64,000 nucleotides of DNA from Symbiodinium kawagutii (GCA_009767595.1 VSDK01010117.1:657078-721077), one strand, 5' to 3'; shown: positions 34,480 through 45,324, counted from the stretch's first letter. Numbers and translations: made by a program. The notes: generated by a model not told the origin, from the letters alone.

Positions 34480-35030
34480 TATATATATATACATATACAT
34501 ATATACAAAATCATAATATGATACAACATCATATCCAATTTCACATATCATGAGCAACCATGAGAGTGACAAAATATCAAAGGAATTCAATATCAGATAG
34601 CATCCAAAACAAGTATAGACAAATATGCAGCATGTTTACAAAACATGTATGTATGTGTATATATATATACATGCACAGCGCCTGGAGTGTTTTGTTCATG
34701 AATTGATCTAATATGAGGTATGTGTTGTACTTTGCATTGTAGGTCATATCGTATTTGCAATGTATCACATCAAAAAGACTGTGCGTGAATGATCATCATG
34801 TCTTATAAATACATAATATTCGTGCCTGTTCTACCTACGTGTGCAAATATAAATATATGCATATGAATATATGTATGTATGTACATGCACATATGTGCAC
34901 ATGTGTGGATATGTACTTGCAAACACATGATAACTGTTTGCATGCATATGTCGATATACATATATGAATATGTATCCATATATTTGCGGTATATGTTGCA
35001 TCACCTCTCATGCGCATCCATCCCTGTGAC
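34480..35030. other. AT-rich intronic stretch
   Basis: Multiple TATATA and CATATGTGCACATG-type runs. No exon recognised. Confidence 0.4.
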
Positions 35031-35174
35031 CATAGTACAAGGCGTCGAAATTCATCGACGAAGAAGTCTTGCTCAGTTGAGGGTTAGCCACGGGCCATTC
35101 TTACGTGGCGCTAAAGCGCAAGCCCACTTTTCGACCCCGGGTGCACAAAACGATTGATATTCCAATGCCACCTC

Positions 35175-35260
35175 CCCTCATCTCTCCTGACATCTCTCCC
35201 CACATCTCTCCCCACATCTCTCCTCACATCTCTCCTCACATCTCTTTCTCTCATTCATCT
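35175..35260. repeat. 12-bp repeat (ACATCTCTCCCC)n
   Basis: Six to seven units of CATCTCTCC(C/T)CA. It produces SPHI or GERC tandem frames that are artefacts. Confidence 0.85.
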
Positions 35261-35313
35261 TTCCAGATCTGCATCTTTCATCATCTTTCCAAAGGTTAGA
35301 CTCGTCTTCTAAC

Positions 35314-35435
35314 GCTCCCGCAGGTGGCTTCAAACAGCCACAAGCTTCGCCCGTGGCGCCAAGACACATCTGGAGTTGGAGCCGCAGCCGCCTTTCCTTT
35401 CGCCTCGTGGTGGAGCATCGCTGACCAGATCAAGC
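35314..35435 (-). CDS. Gene X candidate exon 2
   Basis: Minus strand, 122 nt: acceptor CAGTTTCATAG|G and donor GGGAGC|GTTAGA. It begins with the last two bases of a split Gly codon, completing the phase-1 end of exon 1. It reads LIWSAMLHHEAKGKAAAAPT, then PDVSWRHGRSLWLFEATCGS. Alanine/lysine-rich middle, no recognised family. A plus-strand reading with CCCGCAG|G and CATAG|GTACAT also exists but has no partner exons. Confidence 0.45.
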
Positions 35436-35917
35436 CTATGAAACTGTTCAAGCAGACCCTTGGGCCACATAGGTACATATTGATACAAATTGTGCATGTG
35501 TATAGATATATATACGATATATACATGTGCTAGTTTAAGTTTAGACATTCATCGTCGCAAATACACTGTCAGGATGAGTTTTGTACAAACGCAGGTACAA
35601 ACATCATCAAATATCTGATGTTTGCGGGGTAATTGTGCCACCACATGTGTAGCCCTAGTTCAACCAAGGGTGAAGGGTGAACGGCCAACAAGTATATAAG
35701 ATGGATGAAACGCATCCATTCTTGGAACATCGCGTTTTTTGGCTGAGATTCAGCTTTGTAAATGATCCCTACGATACACACCCAACGAGGTGATCCCTCG
35801 GATCCCTCCATGAAGCTCCATCTGTTTGCCACGGCTGATCCATTTTTGTGGTCACCAAATGGGAATAGGATAATTGGGTTGTTTGATGCCTTGTTTGCCG
35901 AGTCAAAATGACTATTT

Positions 35918-36021
35918 GGTGGTTTCTTAAAATAGGGGTACCCCCAAATCATCCGATATGAGTCATTTATAGTCATATAAAGCAACCACAACTTTGGGGT
36001 CCCCTATCTTGAGAAACACTC
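35918..36021. mobile_element. TIR element family A, copy A12
   Basis: GGTGGTTTCTTAAAATAGGG at the left and CCCCTATCTTGAGAAACAC at the right. The terminal repeats extend about 20 bp. It lies in intron 1 of gene X. Confidence 0.8.
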
Positions 36022-36593
36022 ATTTCTGATTGGCTGGGGAAACACCTCCATCAACGTACATGTGCACAGAGGTGGCATGGACTTTTCAAGGCCTTTAAGG
36101 CTTTTGGAAGCCTCTGTGGCATACCCTCGCCTGAGTTAAAGGAACATCCTGATTATTGCGAATCTGGTTAGCGGCTAGTTTCGCTATCCCAAGAATGAGA
36201 GTTCATCAACCAACCAGTCGAAATAGTAGGGAACATACCATGTATTAAAATCACAAGCTAGATATGATTGATCAATAAAACTGCTTATGTTGCCGATAAT
36301 TTGTGGTAAGAACCTTTGGCACGGATAATGTCCGCCACCCTTTCGCTACCAATCTAAGATCGCTGGCTATCCACGTGTCCAGTAAATCATGCCTAGAAAC
36401 TAATCAAATTATCAAACTATTGATTGCCAGAGGTTAATTGACGTTGGAATGGAACAGCAGAATTATCAGAATCCTACTTTTAAACTTCTACAGTTAAACC
36501 TATATATCGGTAAACCCATTAATTTCCAGAGGTTAATTAACATAGAATGCCTAACTTCGTGCTGTTTCCTACTTTTTACCTTCAAGTTCTTAC

Positions 36594-36657
36594 CGTAGAC
36601 CCAGGCCACGGCAAAAGCCCTGCAACTGGCCGCCTTGGCTTTTCCTTTGGGCGGCAT
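36594..36657 (-). CDS. Gene X candidate exon 1 with ATG
   Basis: Minus strand: ATG at 36657, reading MPPKGKAKAASCRAFAVAWV then Y, and ending at an excellent donor CTACG|GTAAGA (phase 1). The Lys/Ala-rich start resembles a basic N-terminal tail. Other open frames upstream mean it could instead be an internal exon. I chose the ATG frame because its phase fits exon 2. Protein family unknown. Confidence 0.42.
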
Positions 36658-36932
36658 GGCAACGGCCGGCAGTTGGCATGACAGTGCAGCTGACCTTGGG
36701 CTCCTGCCTGGACTTTCCGGCTTTGCTCAGCTTGAAGTAGCACCTCCATTTGTTTTAAGGCATGTAATGATTAAATTGAATGGCTGCTGAGTGTGAACCA
36801 CCAGACTGATGATTGCTGCAAGTTGTTGTGTGTGTGTGTGCCAGATCATTGCTGGTAACTCTGTTGGTAAGAAATGAATAAAACTGCTATGATGAACCTG
36901 TTTGCCATGCATCATCAATTCCACACTTCAAC

Positions 36933-37003
36933 CTTGCGCGCGGCCAGGCGAGATGGGACTCTGTCAAACTGTTCAACGATGCGGACCTCAAGAGGCAAGT
37001 TTC
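36933..37003 (-). CDS. Candidate 71-nt exon upstream of gene X
   Basis: Minus strand: acceptor AGATGTTTCCAG|G and donor CGCGCAAG|GTTGAA. After two split-codon bases it reads NLPLEVRIVEQFDRVPSRLA, then ARK. It could be the 3' part of a neighbouring minus-strand gene. A plus reading (RWDSVKLFNDADLKR, GC donor) is also possible. Confidence 0.38.
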
Positions 37004-37004
37004 C

Positions 37005-37850
37005 TGGAAACATCTGGTTAGGGATCGTCGTTGAGCCTCAAAATTGGTGCTGGTGCTGATGTTGATGGCGGCAAATCTTAACGCTACCATCATGGTGGTA
37101 AGTCATTTCTGAGCTGGGCTTGCTGTAGTTTTTCACCAGGCTTCATCACAATGCCATAAGAGGGGTAGCTGCAAATTGTTCAGCTGGTTCGTCTCATTGG
37201 TTCCAGGAGCTCGACATCACCATGGCATCACCACAACAGCCGTGGCAAAACAGTGGCCACTACTCGGATCCACTTGAGGTCATTTGGGGGTTCTGCCAGG
37301 GTGGATGCAATGCTTCAGCAGCTCTGGATGAATCTGCGGGCCCTGTAGATATCTGCGCATCTTGATACACAAATCATACGTACAAGTAACTATACACCTG
37401 AAATCTATCCTCGAAAAAAACGAACTGGGAAGACGGTGGTTGTCTATGTTACGTGCGGGTTTCTGTACTAAGCTTCTGAGCATGATGAAATATATGTATG
37501 TATCTTTGCACATACATACATAAATATATATATAATATATATATATATATAATGCATGTACCTGCACACACCTAACACGATCACTACAGTGACTCAATTC
37601 TTCAACAATGACTTGAGAATCACCAGCCAAGCTTGGAGGTGACGACACGAGAAACACAGCTGGAACAACGACCATCAGTGGCATCCCACCGCCATAAGCG
37701 ATTCAGCTGGACCCGGTCGATAGCTTCGCAAAACTTCACATAGTTCACCACCTGCCATGGCGGCCAGGTATCTGTGTTACCCCAGGATTCGTAAGAAATG
37801 ACAGTGATCAAAAATGGTAGCCTCAAATCGGCAGTGATAATGATCAATAA
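37005..37850. other. Intron-like stretch
   Basis: Contains an (AT)n array at about 37523-37552. Open frames on both strands carry no domain. Confidence 0.3.
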
Positions 37851-37851
37851 T

Positions 37852-37934
37852 CTGGCTGGTAAGATTCTAGTTGATTAATCAACCATTTGTAAAAAAGGGG
37901 TCAAAATAGAAAGATGTTTAAAACCACCAAGCAG
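37852..37934. mobile_element. TIR element family C, copy C3
   Basis: CTGGCTGGTAAG at the left and GTTTAAAACCACCAAGCAG at the right, with ATCAACCATTTGT inside. Shorter and more diverged than C1 and C2. Confidence 0.55.
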
Positions 37935-38092
37935 CAAGAAGCAATGATGGATGACATGGGCTGTGCGTGTTGGTTTTATGATCACCATTCCACTTGTCAG
38001 TTATAAGTTATAACACTTACTTCATTTGTTTGACTCGTAATGTAGGGACAAAACCGACGACTACCAGATACGGCTACCGGTTGAGCTATGGG

Positions 38093-38178
38093 TCAATGTT
38101 AACCATCAATGATGGGAGATAATACCCAACAATAATCATGAACACGCCAGGGATTCAGGGCATTGGCCCACAGTCATA
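38093..38178. mobile_element. TIR element family B, copy B7
   Basis: GAGCTATGGGTCAATGTTAA at the left and CATTGGCCCACAGTCATA at the right, with ATGATGGGAGATAA and CCAACAATAATCATG inside. Confidence 0.65.
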
Positions 38179-38713
38179 TAGCAACAATACACCGATACTG
38201 CCTACTGCACAGACTTGTCCAGACCTTGGCATACAAATACAATTTCCAGGGCTGACTTTAGGATTTAGGGCACCTGTCGTTTTGGATAAAATAAGGAAGT
38301 CACAAAGCGGGGTTTGTTGATCACAAATGCTCCAAACGCAGGACTTAGGGTCCGACAATGATTGCCGCATCAAAATTGTGAGTCATGAGATGGTCAATGA
38401 TAATGATAGATTCGAATGAATATGAATGATTCAATGATGATAATGATAGAATGTGATAATGATGGTGACTCTACTCATGACGGGGGATCAGTGAAGCTAC
38501 ACCCCCTACAATCTTGAAATGACTTCGGATGCTTGTCCCTGTGCCTTTTTACTGAAAAAATGGAGATACCTTTGGAATACTTCGAGGGAAACACTGCGAC
38601 AACGCGCCCACACCACCTTACCTTTTGGTCATCCTGGTGTTCAAAAGTGATACAATGGTCCAGGGTTAACATGATCTGTTTGAGCTTGCCACGACACAGA
38701 GACTTCTCTGCGC

Positions 38714-38828
38714 CTGGGGTGGCGCAACATGAGCTCCGTGTTCTGTGAAGTGCTCTGCCAGACAGTCCACCTTTCGCTGCGGATCGCGGCCGGCGGTGGT
38801 TCCAGGCGGATCCAGCAAAACGCTGTAC
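38714..38828 (-). CDS. Candidate 115-nt exon
   Basis: Minus strand: acceptor CTTTCCCAAAG|G, then YSVLLDPPGTTAGRDPQRKV and DCLAEHFTEHGAHVAPPQ, with a possible GC donor CCCCAG|GCGCAG. Plus frames are also open. No domain recognised. Confidence 0.33.
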
Positions 38829-38829
38829 C

Positions 38830-39250
38830 TTTGGGAAAGATGTTGGAGGAAAATGCTGGCGAAGATCGAATCACTGGGGAAAATATTCCAAAAAAAACAA
38901 TCGATGATTGAAAAATGCTCCTGTCCCTTCTAATCATCTGGAATGATGAAAATGTTGGCGATTGATGGGTGATGATGGTTCATGACGGTTATTTGATAGT
39001 TGCTTGGTGGTTAATCATGGAGTTGAATGATTGATGATGGCTATAGATTAATGATCAATGATGGTTACTTGATCTTTGATGCTTCCCCACGGTTATAGAG
39101 TTTGGCTGTTTCTCCAGTGCCTCTTCATCGTTCAAGCCTTGCATGCCCAGCCTCAGTAGCAGGGCTTGTGGCTGGCACTCGCGGGGATATGGCTGTGTAG
39201 TTCTAAATCGGGTAGATACTCAGTAGATATTCAGTAGTACAATCACAGCA
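38830..39250. other. Non-coding GATGGTTA-rich stretch
   Basis: Low-complexity sequence. No gene seen. Confidence 0.4.
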
Positions 39251-39296
39251 AAATCAAAGCATCAAGATAGAAATGAAAACAACATAAATGCAAATG

Positions 39297-39600
39297 AAAG
39301 TTTGGAGTGAAAAAAAAACAATGAGAAAAAAATGAAAATGGAAATGAGAAAAAAATGAAGATAGAAATGAGAAAAAATGAAGATGGAAATGAGAGAAGAA
39401 AAAAAATGAAGATGGAAATGAGAGAAGAAAAAAAAAAGGAAGATGGAAATGAGAAAAAATGAGGATGGAATTGAGAAAAAAATGAGACAACAATGAAGAT
39501 GGAAATGAGAAAAAATGTGAAAAACAGGAAAAAAACGAAGATGAAATTTGGAATGAGAAACAATGAGAAAGGAAATGAGAAAACAATTGAGGGAAAAAAC
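39297..39600. repeat. Polypurine tract, GAAATGAGAAAAAATGAAGAT repeats
   Basis: About 300 bp almost devoid of C on the plus strand, built of degenerate GGAAATGAGAAAAAATGAAGAT units. Phe/Ser/His-rich minus frames are artefacts of this asymmetry. Confidence 0.85.
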
Positions 39601-39955
39601 CTTTTTTGATGATGGCTGCAAGATGTTCAAAGATACTGAACTTCTGAGATTGAAGTGCTATTCAATGGGTGGTAGATTTGATATTCACTCACCAGAATAG
39701 ACCCTGACAATGGAAAATATCCATCATTCAGATGGTATTTTCGGAAAATGGCAGAGTTCCCATCACTTGTGATGGCTCAAGAGACCAATGACACTTAAAA
39801 CCAAAAGAGGGGTGATTTTGTTTCTTTTGCCGGGGCATGTTCCCTTTCAAGCCATCTAAGTTCGGAAGTTGCTACTTCAAGCCACAGCAATTGCAACGAC
39901 CCTCGAGTCAGAAATGGAGAACCACCTGATTTGCAAAACCATCTTTCGCTTGTGA

Positions 39956-40366
39956 ATGAACCGAGAGGTCATCCGGGTTCCACTCACAAGCGGAACAAGA
40001 TCCCCACACTTTGACAGCCGAAGCAATCTCCGTCAGAGGATTCAGGTGCGAAGCAATGAGCTAGGACACCGCACGTGGGTAAGCCTCGACCCTACTTTTA
40101 CGACCCGTATCATCTACACTCATGAAAAGTACATCATCACCACCATCATGTGCCTGTCGTTGTTGCTTATAAGCTTGTTGTGGATTACAGGGACGGTCCT
40201 TTCCACCAGACCAACCATCTTCAGCGCATGCGTGTGGCACTCGTCCTACTCAAGGCGAGCTTATCGTTCCAGGGCACGTGTCCAGTGCTCGGGCAAAGTT
40301 GATGATGGTGCAGCGCCCATGCCTGGATTGAATCCCCCGGATGAAGATCCAAAACATGTCATGTGA
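39956..40366 (+). CDS. Uncertain ORF with hydrophobic segment
   Basis: A 136-codon plus frame starts at an ATG and contains a hydrophobic stretch (IITTIMCLSLLLISLLWITG) preceded by Arg-rich sequence. A minus candidate (VQALDEFGRGVHENIREAYT at about 40480-40560) lies just downstream. All other support in this area is minus-strand, so this may be spurious. Confidence 0.25.
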   Translation: MNREVIRVPLTSGTRSPHFDSRSNLRQRIQVRSNELGHRTWVSLDPTFTTRIIYTHEKYIITTIMCLSLLLISLLWITGTVLSTRPTIFSACVWHSSYSRRAYRSRARVQCSGKVDDGAAPMPGLNPPDEDPKHVM

Positions 40367-41079
40367 GTGCCATAAACAATGTGTTTGTGCGAAATTGTGC
40401 ATGTAAATATATATATGTATATATATGATATATATATATATATATGTATACATATCATTTTTTGCGTGTATACATACATATACACATGCTTGCGTCATTG
40501 TATATGCCTCCCTTATGTTCTCATGAACTCCCCTTCCAAACTCATCCAGAGCCTGCACCTGCCCTCCAAAGTGCTAGTCACCTTTTTGTCCATGGAAATT
40601 ACCGTTCTTGCAAGGTACCACCTTGCCTCTGGATCCTCAACTGTTGATGGTTCAAACCCAGCCTCCAAAACATGTACTTGCCACTTCAACAACCTATCCG
40701 AAACACGGTTGATAAACAGAGCATATTTTTAGTTCCGTGAGATTACCGGCCAAACAAAATAGGTTTACTTTACTGTATGTGCATTCGACAGGTTCATGTG
40801 AACAATTTGACCACTGACATTGAGTGGCATAGCCATCAGCTTAACATCTCAACATCAGCATGAAGTATTGTTGAAGCTTGAGACGGACCGTCGGACGGTT
40901 GTGCCTCCGTTTATTTCAGAAGTTGCTCGAAATTTGAGGTCCATAAGACTATAAATCCGCCCGCAGACTAGAAAAGTTCGTGAACCTTCAAGAGATGTTG
41001 GTTCATGAAGTTCATCATGAAGCACTTGCGCTGTAGAAATTGGTTCATCTTGTGATGAAGCTGTCACGCTGTGGATCAC

Positions 41080-41150
41080 CGCAATCAAGATTCAGCTGCT
41101 CCAAGCGCCTGAGTGGATCAAAGTCATTGAAGAACTCCTTCACTCGAATC
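41080..41150 (-). CDS. Gene Y candidate exon 5
   Basis: Minus strand, 71 nt: acceptor CTATCCACGCAG|G and donor GATTGCG|GTGATC. It reads IRVKEFFNDFDPLRRLEQLN, then LDC. The EFFNDFDPLR string resembles the entry to an EF-hand-like or flagellar-type repeat that I recall in dinoflagellate proteins, but the match is too short to name a family. Its phase accepts the end of exon 4 (TG+G = Trp). Confidence 0.42.
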
Positions 41151-42031
41151 CTGCGTGGATAGCAAAAGACCTGGCACAGGCTGCGCCGTCCACACTGCTG
41201 CAAGCACTGGCTCCAGTGGCCGGCAAATCCGGACACCGATATCCAAAGATTTGACTCAGGATATTTCGAAGGAAAAAGTAATTGAATCTTCATTTGACTT
41301 ATATAACTGAATTAAATCTATTTCCAATCTTCAATATTGATTTGGAGCAGTTGTGATTTCTTTGTATTGATTGATCCGATCATCTCTTTGATTTGATCTT
41401 TTCTTTTTGTTCCAATTGAGCACCAACACCATCTGCTTGGAGTGCACCTGGATCCTGCTAATGAGGTCAGTCACTGCATCCTCATCATACTCCGCCATGC
41501 CTTGCACCAGTGGTTCCGTCTGAACCCTGTGTAAACCCCCACACGAGGCCCCGCGCAATGAGGCAGAAGCAGAATGAGTTCAAGAAGAGGCGACCGAATG
41601 ATGTTCTTTCGACGTGATAAAATGAAGGAACTAAGGTGCTGTCCCCAACAGCATGAGCATGAAGCTTGCGGAGCCTATGTCAAGGCCGCGTACCTCCTTT
41701 CGGATTCATGGATGGTTGACCTGTTAATATGATTTTGTGGTTATGTAGTTGAGGCTATCAATCTTTCATGAACTGTTGGTGCTTTCCCAAAACTACAAAT
41801 TGTTCTTTTTTGGCAGGCATTTTCTTGATAAAGAAATTAATTGTTTACCATGAACTTCATGCAGTTCATGAACAGCTGGTATTAGGTTCACTTTTTCTTG
41901 GCACATGAATTTGCACCCTGCTTTCCCCAAAGAACCTCAAAAAGACTGGTTGGTGATTCTCCCCTATTATCAAACACTATTGATTGTTAAAATCCCTATA
42001 AAACCAGTAAGAGAAAACCACGGGGCCTGAC

Positions 42032-42110
42032 CAGTCGATACTGCGGACGCGGGTTCGGCTACTGCGGCGTGGCTTGAGCCAGTACTGGTAACGCGGGTGG
42101 CCCTGGGAGG
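42032..42110 (-). CDS. Gene Y candidate exon 4
   Basis: Minus strand, 79 nt: acceptor GCCATGAAG|CC and donor ATCGACTG|GTCAGG. It reads SQGHPRYQYWLKPRRSSRTR, then VRSID. Basic and aromatic-rich. Phases match exons 3 and 5. A different acceptor (CTCCCAG|G) is possible but would break phase with exon 3. Confidence 0.4.
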
Positions 42111-42769
42111 CTTCATGGCATGACGAGCACGCGGGTTTTCCAGGGAACCAACGGATACTTCACTGAGTGACTATAAGTGACCGACTAAAAATGACCTGAC
42201 TATCCATAAATGATGAAAAATGACCATAAAAACTGCAAAGTATCCACAAATGACCATAAAAACTACTAAGTATCCAAAAATGACTATTCAACGACCAACT
42301 AAACATGACTGCTCTCAGTAGTAACTTTCCTATTTCAGAAGACTTTTTTCTGGACGTTTGTGTTGTTGAAATGGTGGTGCCAAGGGGTGGCTCATAGGTC
42401 AGTGATGAAATATTGCCCACGGACATGGTGTACCCAGCATCATGCACCATCGTATGACTAGTCATTGACTCCAGCATTTACCATGATGCATTCCCCACGA
42501 TGAATAGCATTTACCAATAACTAGTTCATTGGTGAATGCATTTACCAATAAAAATCAACTATTCGCCATTCACCGTCATTAATGAACCAGATTTCACCGC
42601 TGTTGGGGTTTGTTGGTGACTGTCCCTGGTATCACGGTTGGCTGACCAACCATGAATAACCATCATCATCAACTCTTAAGACGGCATACCACTGTCAACC
42701 AACCATCATTCCCCAGTCACCGATTCATTTGACCCCCATCGTAGCTTGGTAGGCACCAGTGCTTACAAC

Positions 42770-42935
42770 ACCATCAACCATCATCAAGTATCATCCAGTA
42801 TCATCAACCATCATCAAGCATCATCAGGTATCATCAACCATCATCAAGCATCATCAAGTATCATCAACCATCATCAAGCATCATCAACTCAATCATCAAC
42901 CATCATCAAGCATCATCAACTCAATCATCATCACT
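42770..42935. repeat. Decamer tandem array (ACCATCATCA)n
   Basis: About 15 units of a 10-bp repeat, AGCATCATCA/ACCATCATCA/AGTATCATCA. Same family, inverted, as the 190-bp satellite at 19.45 to 20.41 kb. Lies in an intron of gene Y. Confidence 0.9.
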
Positions 42936-43270
42936 TCATCCACCACACTTTTGCAACATCTCAGTGGGAAGCGGTGACCCAGCTGGGAATCTGTCTTCCA
43001 ACATCAGTTTGCTGGTGACCCCACCTGGTGCCCAGCAGAGCACCCTCAGAGAGTAGATCACTTACCGAGCAGTGGTGGCCATGTCCCAGCATTTGTTTCA
43101 TCAGTGTGACGACTTAGCACGTGCTGCACTTTCTTGCGCCATGCTCAAGCTACCGTAGTGGTTGGTTGGCTGTTGATGGATGGTTAATGGTGGGTGACAT
43201 GTTTGAACGCGTTTATTCATGATGATTCTTGTTCATCAATCAACAGTTCAGGATTTGCTACACTTGAGTT

Positions 43271-43371
43271 ACCCTCCTGCAAACTATCCTGGAAGGTAAG
43301 AATCACCATATTTTAGGTAAACCAGCTATAAATGGGAAATTTTCAACCTTCAGGTTAGTTTGCCGGAGTGA
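43271..43371. mobile_element. TIR element family D, copy D4
   Basis: ACCCTCCTGCAAACTATCCT at the left and CAGGTTAGTTTGCCGGAGTG at the right, with AAACCAGCTATAAATGGG inside. Sits in the intron just downstream of gene Y exon 3. Confidence 0.75.
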
Positions 43372-43434
43372 GAACACATTGTGTTTGAGTCAACTTGGGA
43401 TGCTTGCGGAGCACCACGCCATGGCTCCTTTTGC

Positions 43435-43489
43435 CAGGCAACACGGCGAGGCAGTCGCGAAGTCGGGGCTGACCCATGGGAATCAGCTG
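43435..43489 (-). CDS. Gene Y candidate exon 3
   Basis: Minus strand, 55 nt: acceptor CACCCTTCCCAG|C and GC-type donor TTGCCTG|GCAAAA. It reads QLIPMGQPRLRDCLAVLP. It begins in phase 0, as exon 2 ends, and finishes in phase 1, matching exon 4. It is flanked within 120 bp on each side by family D elements D4 and D5. Confidence 0.42.
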
Positions 43490-43522
43490 CTGGGAAGGGT
43501 GCGTAGTGATTCATAGATTAAC

Positions 43523-43643
43523 ACCCTAGGATACACTCCTGGTAACTAACATAGACCTTCCTAGGTAAAGGTTTGGATGACCAGTTTCCTGAAGGATTCC
43601 CTTCTGGTAGGGTCCATGTTAGTTTCCAGGAGGGTACCCTAGG
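43523..43643. mobile_element. TIR element family D, copy D5
   Basis: A long palindrome-like element: CCTAGGATACACTCCTGGTA at the left and TTCCAGGAGGGTACCCTAGG at the right. In the intron between gene Y exons 2 and 3. Confidence 0.75.
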
Positions 43644-44016
43644 TTTCTTTTTGGCTTCACAATGTTGAATCTGAATAAGCGCAGGACTACCAGGATCTAC
43701 CAAGCACGTGCTCTGATTCCTTTCGTCGCCGAAAAAAGTACAGTCAGAGCTGCGATCTGTACAGATTGGTGCCGCCCCCAGCATGACTTGGAGGGCACAT
43801 GGACAACCCCAAAGGGGTTGAGCAAAATCGCCGATTTCAACCCCGCAAAGCGTCCTATCCTCCAGGAAGTCGGTCTCCTCTCTCACCCTTCACCTGCCAC
43901 CTGCCACCCTTCCGTTGCATCTTTTCAGGAGATTCCTCTCCCAGCTGCGAAAGCACTGGTAGGGCTTGGGAAGGCACCAAGATCCAACCACTGTGAGGGT
44001 CCATCGCAGGTGATAC

Positions 44017-44380
44017 CCTTGGCAGCTCGCGACTGTGTCGCTGGTCTGGTAACCACTCCACCCAGCAGGCCTCACAGAAGAAGGTGCCATTTGATCGCCA
44101 TCCAACATCCACTGCACCACAATTGCCGCAGAGCTCAGATTCTTCCGGATAAGGAGGAACCATGGGCTCTCGGTAGACTTCGGAGCTCATGGTGTCCATC
44201 TTGGGTCTTCGTGTCCCGCAGGCATCACACCTCCGGTGCCTTAACGGGTTCTCCAAGGTGCAAGCTGCGCATGTCCAAGCTCCGTCCACCTTCGAGAAAT
44301 CGTCCAGGTCGACCCGCCACGGTTCGCGGCTGAGCTCAGGGGGCAGGGCACCTAGTGAGGAGATCCACTTCTTCACATAC
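44017..44380 (-). CDS. Gene Y exon 2: RanBP2-type zinc finger protein
   Basis: Minus strand, 364 nt: acceptor CCTTGGTCTGCCAG|G and likely donor CTGCCAAGG|GTATCA. After YVKKWISSLGALPPE and an acidic stretch comes a RanBP2-type zinc finger: a Trp, then CAACT, an Asn, and a second CDAC pair (spacing W-x-C-x2-C-x10-C-x2-C), roughly codons 36-60. About 20 residues on is a second zinc-ribbon-like motif, CGNC...CEACW, followed by VEW. RanBP2 fingers bind RNA or ubiquitin/Ran in other eukaryotes. The partner here is unknown. This is the best-supported host coding segment in the window. Confidence 0.62.
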
Positions 44381-44679
44381 CTGGCAGACCAAGGAATAAA
44401 CAAAGCGCCTTATCAACACCTGGGGCGTTCAACAAGATGTTTCCTTCAAAGCCTCTTGTTTTCACAAGGCTTAGGCTTCCTTCAAAGCCTATTTTTTGAA
44501 GTAAAATGCCGCTGCTTGGTTCCCGTGCCTCGCGTCAGGATCATGTTCTCTCCCCCAGACCAGCACTTGGGTCGCCATCAAATAAGGTGAATATCTGGGC
44601 AAAGTGTAGCGAGGACCGCCACCTGGTCGGTCATCTTCTCTGGCTGGAAGTTGCGTGAGAATGAAATATGCCCAGTTGC

Positions 44680-44755
44680 CTGCACAGGCGTTGGGAAACA
44701 TTGAAGTATACTGAGTTGTGATGACCCCGCAATTCGATCTCAAAGAATCGCATGT
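44680..44755 (-). CDS. Gene Y candidate exon 1
   Basis: Minus strand, 76 nt: acceptor GATCTGCAG|AC and GC-type donor CTGTGCAG|GCAACT. It reads MRFFEIELRGHHNSVYFNVS, then QRLC, ending in phase 2 so that AG+G makes the Arg before YVKKW in exon 2. Whether the Met is the start is not shown. Another frame (TCDSLRSNCGVITTQYTSMF) is open but out of phase with exon 2. Confidence 0.42.
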
Positions 44756-44791
44756 CTGCAGATCATTTGTCAAGTCTGTGTTATCTGTCAC

Positions 44792-45035
44792 CGAGGATGC
44801 CTCGAAAGTCATGACCTGAAAACAACAATTCTTCATCACCAGAGTGACTTGGGGTCATCAGCTCCGGGATCCAACCAACCACTGGCCATCACAGCCGTAT
44901 CCTGAAGAAACGGATCTTGACCCATCTGAAGACCCTGGGCACAAGACATGCTTCGGCTGTTCGTTCGATCGTGGTGTCCGCCGTTCCCAGCTAGCAGCGC
45001 ATGGCCTTTGAACTCGTCAACAACTTCTACTCACA
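44792..45035 (-). CDS. Candidate exons upstream of gene Y
   Basis: Minus strand. An open segment at about 44864-45035 reads VDEFKGHALLAGNGGHHDRT, later MGQDPFLQDTAVMASGWLDP. A 24-nt piece at 44792-44815 (VMTFEASS) has a classic acceptor TTGTTGTTTTCAG|G and donor TCCTCG|GTGACA. Both could be 5' exons of gene Y, but their phases do not join cleanly to exon 1. Confidence 0.33.
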
Positions 45036-45324
45036 TGGTGAGTTCAGAGGAACAGTTCCGCGACGACCCACAGGTGCTATCTCACCAACTTCCGGTTATG
45101 TGGGCATTGGAAGTCCAATATATTCCAATCAACAATGATGTGGTGCACATTGTTGTGCCATACCCCTGATGTCTGAACAATGTCCCTACTGTGTGCCCGA
45201 TTGTACCAAGAGGGTTCGCTTTTGTGTGTTCAACTTCGAGGTTTATGATCGGATGTGTCATGCTCATTGCTGGCTGTACTGTTGTTGGTTGCCCCATATC
45301 ATGGTCAACGTGTCTTTTTGTCAC

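Noticed and set aside
36948..36994. Plus-strand exon RWDSVKLFNDADLKR with a GC donor
   Set aside because: The minus reading of the same place has equally good or better splice sites, a longer open peptide and agrees with the strand of the neighbours.
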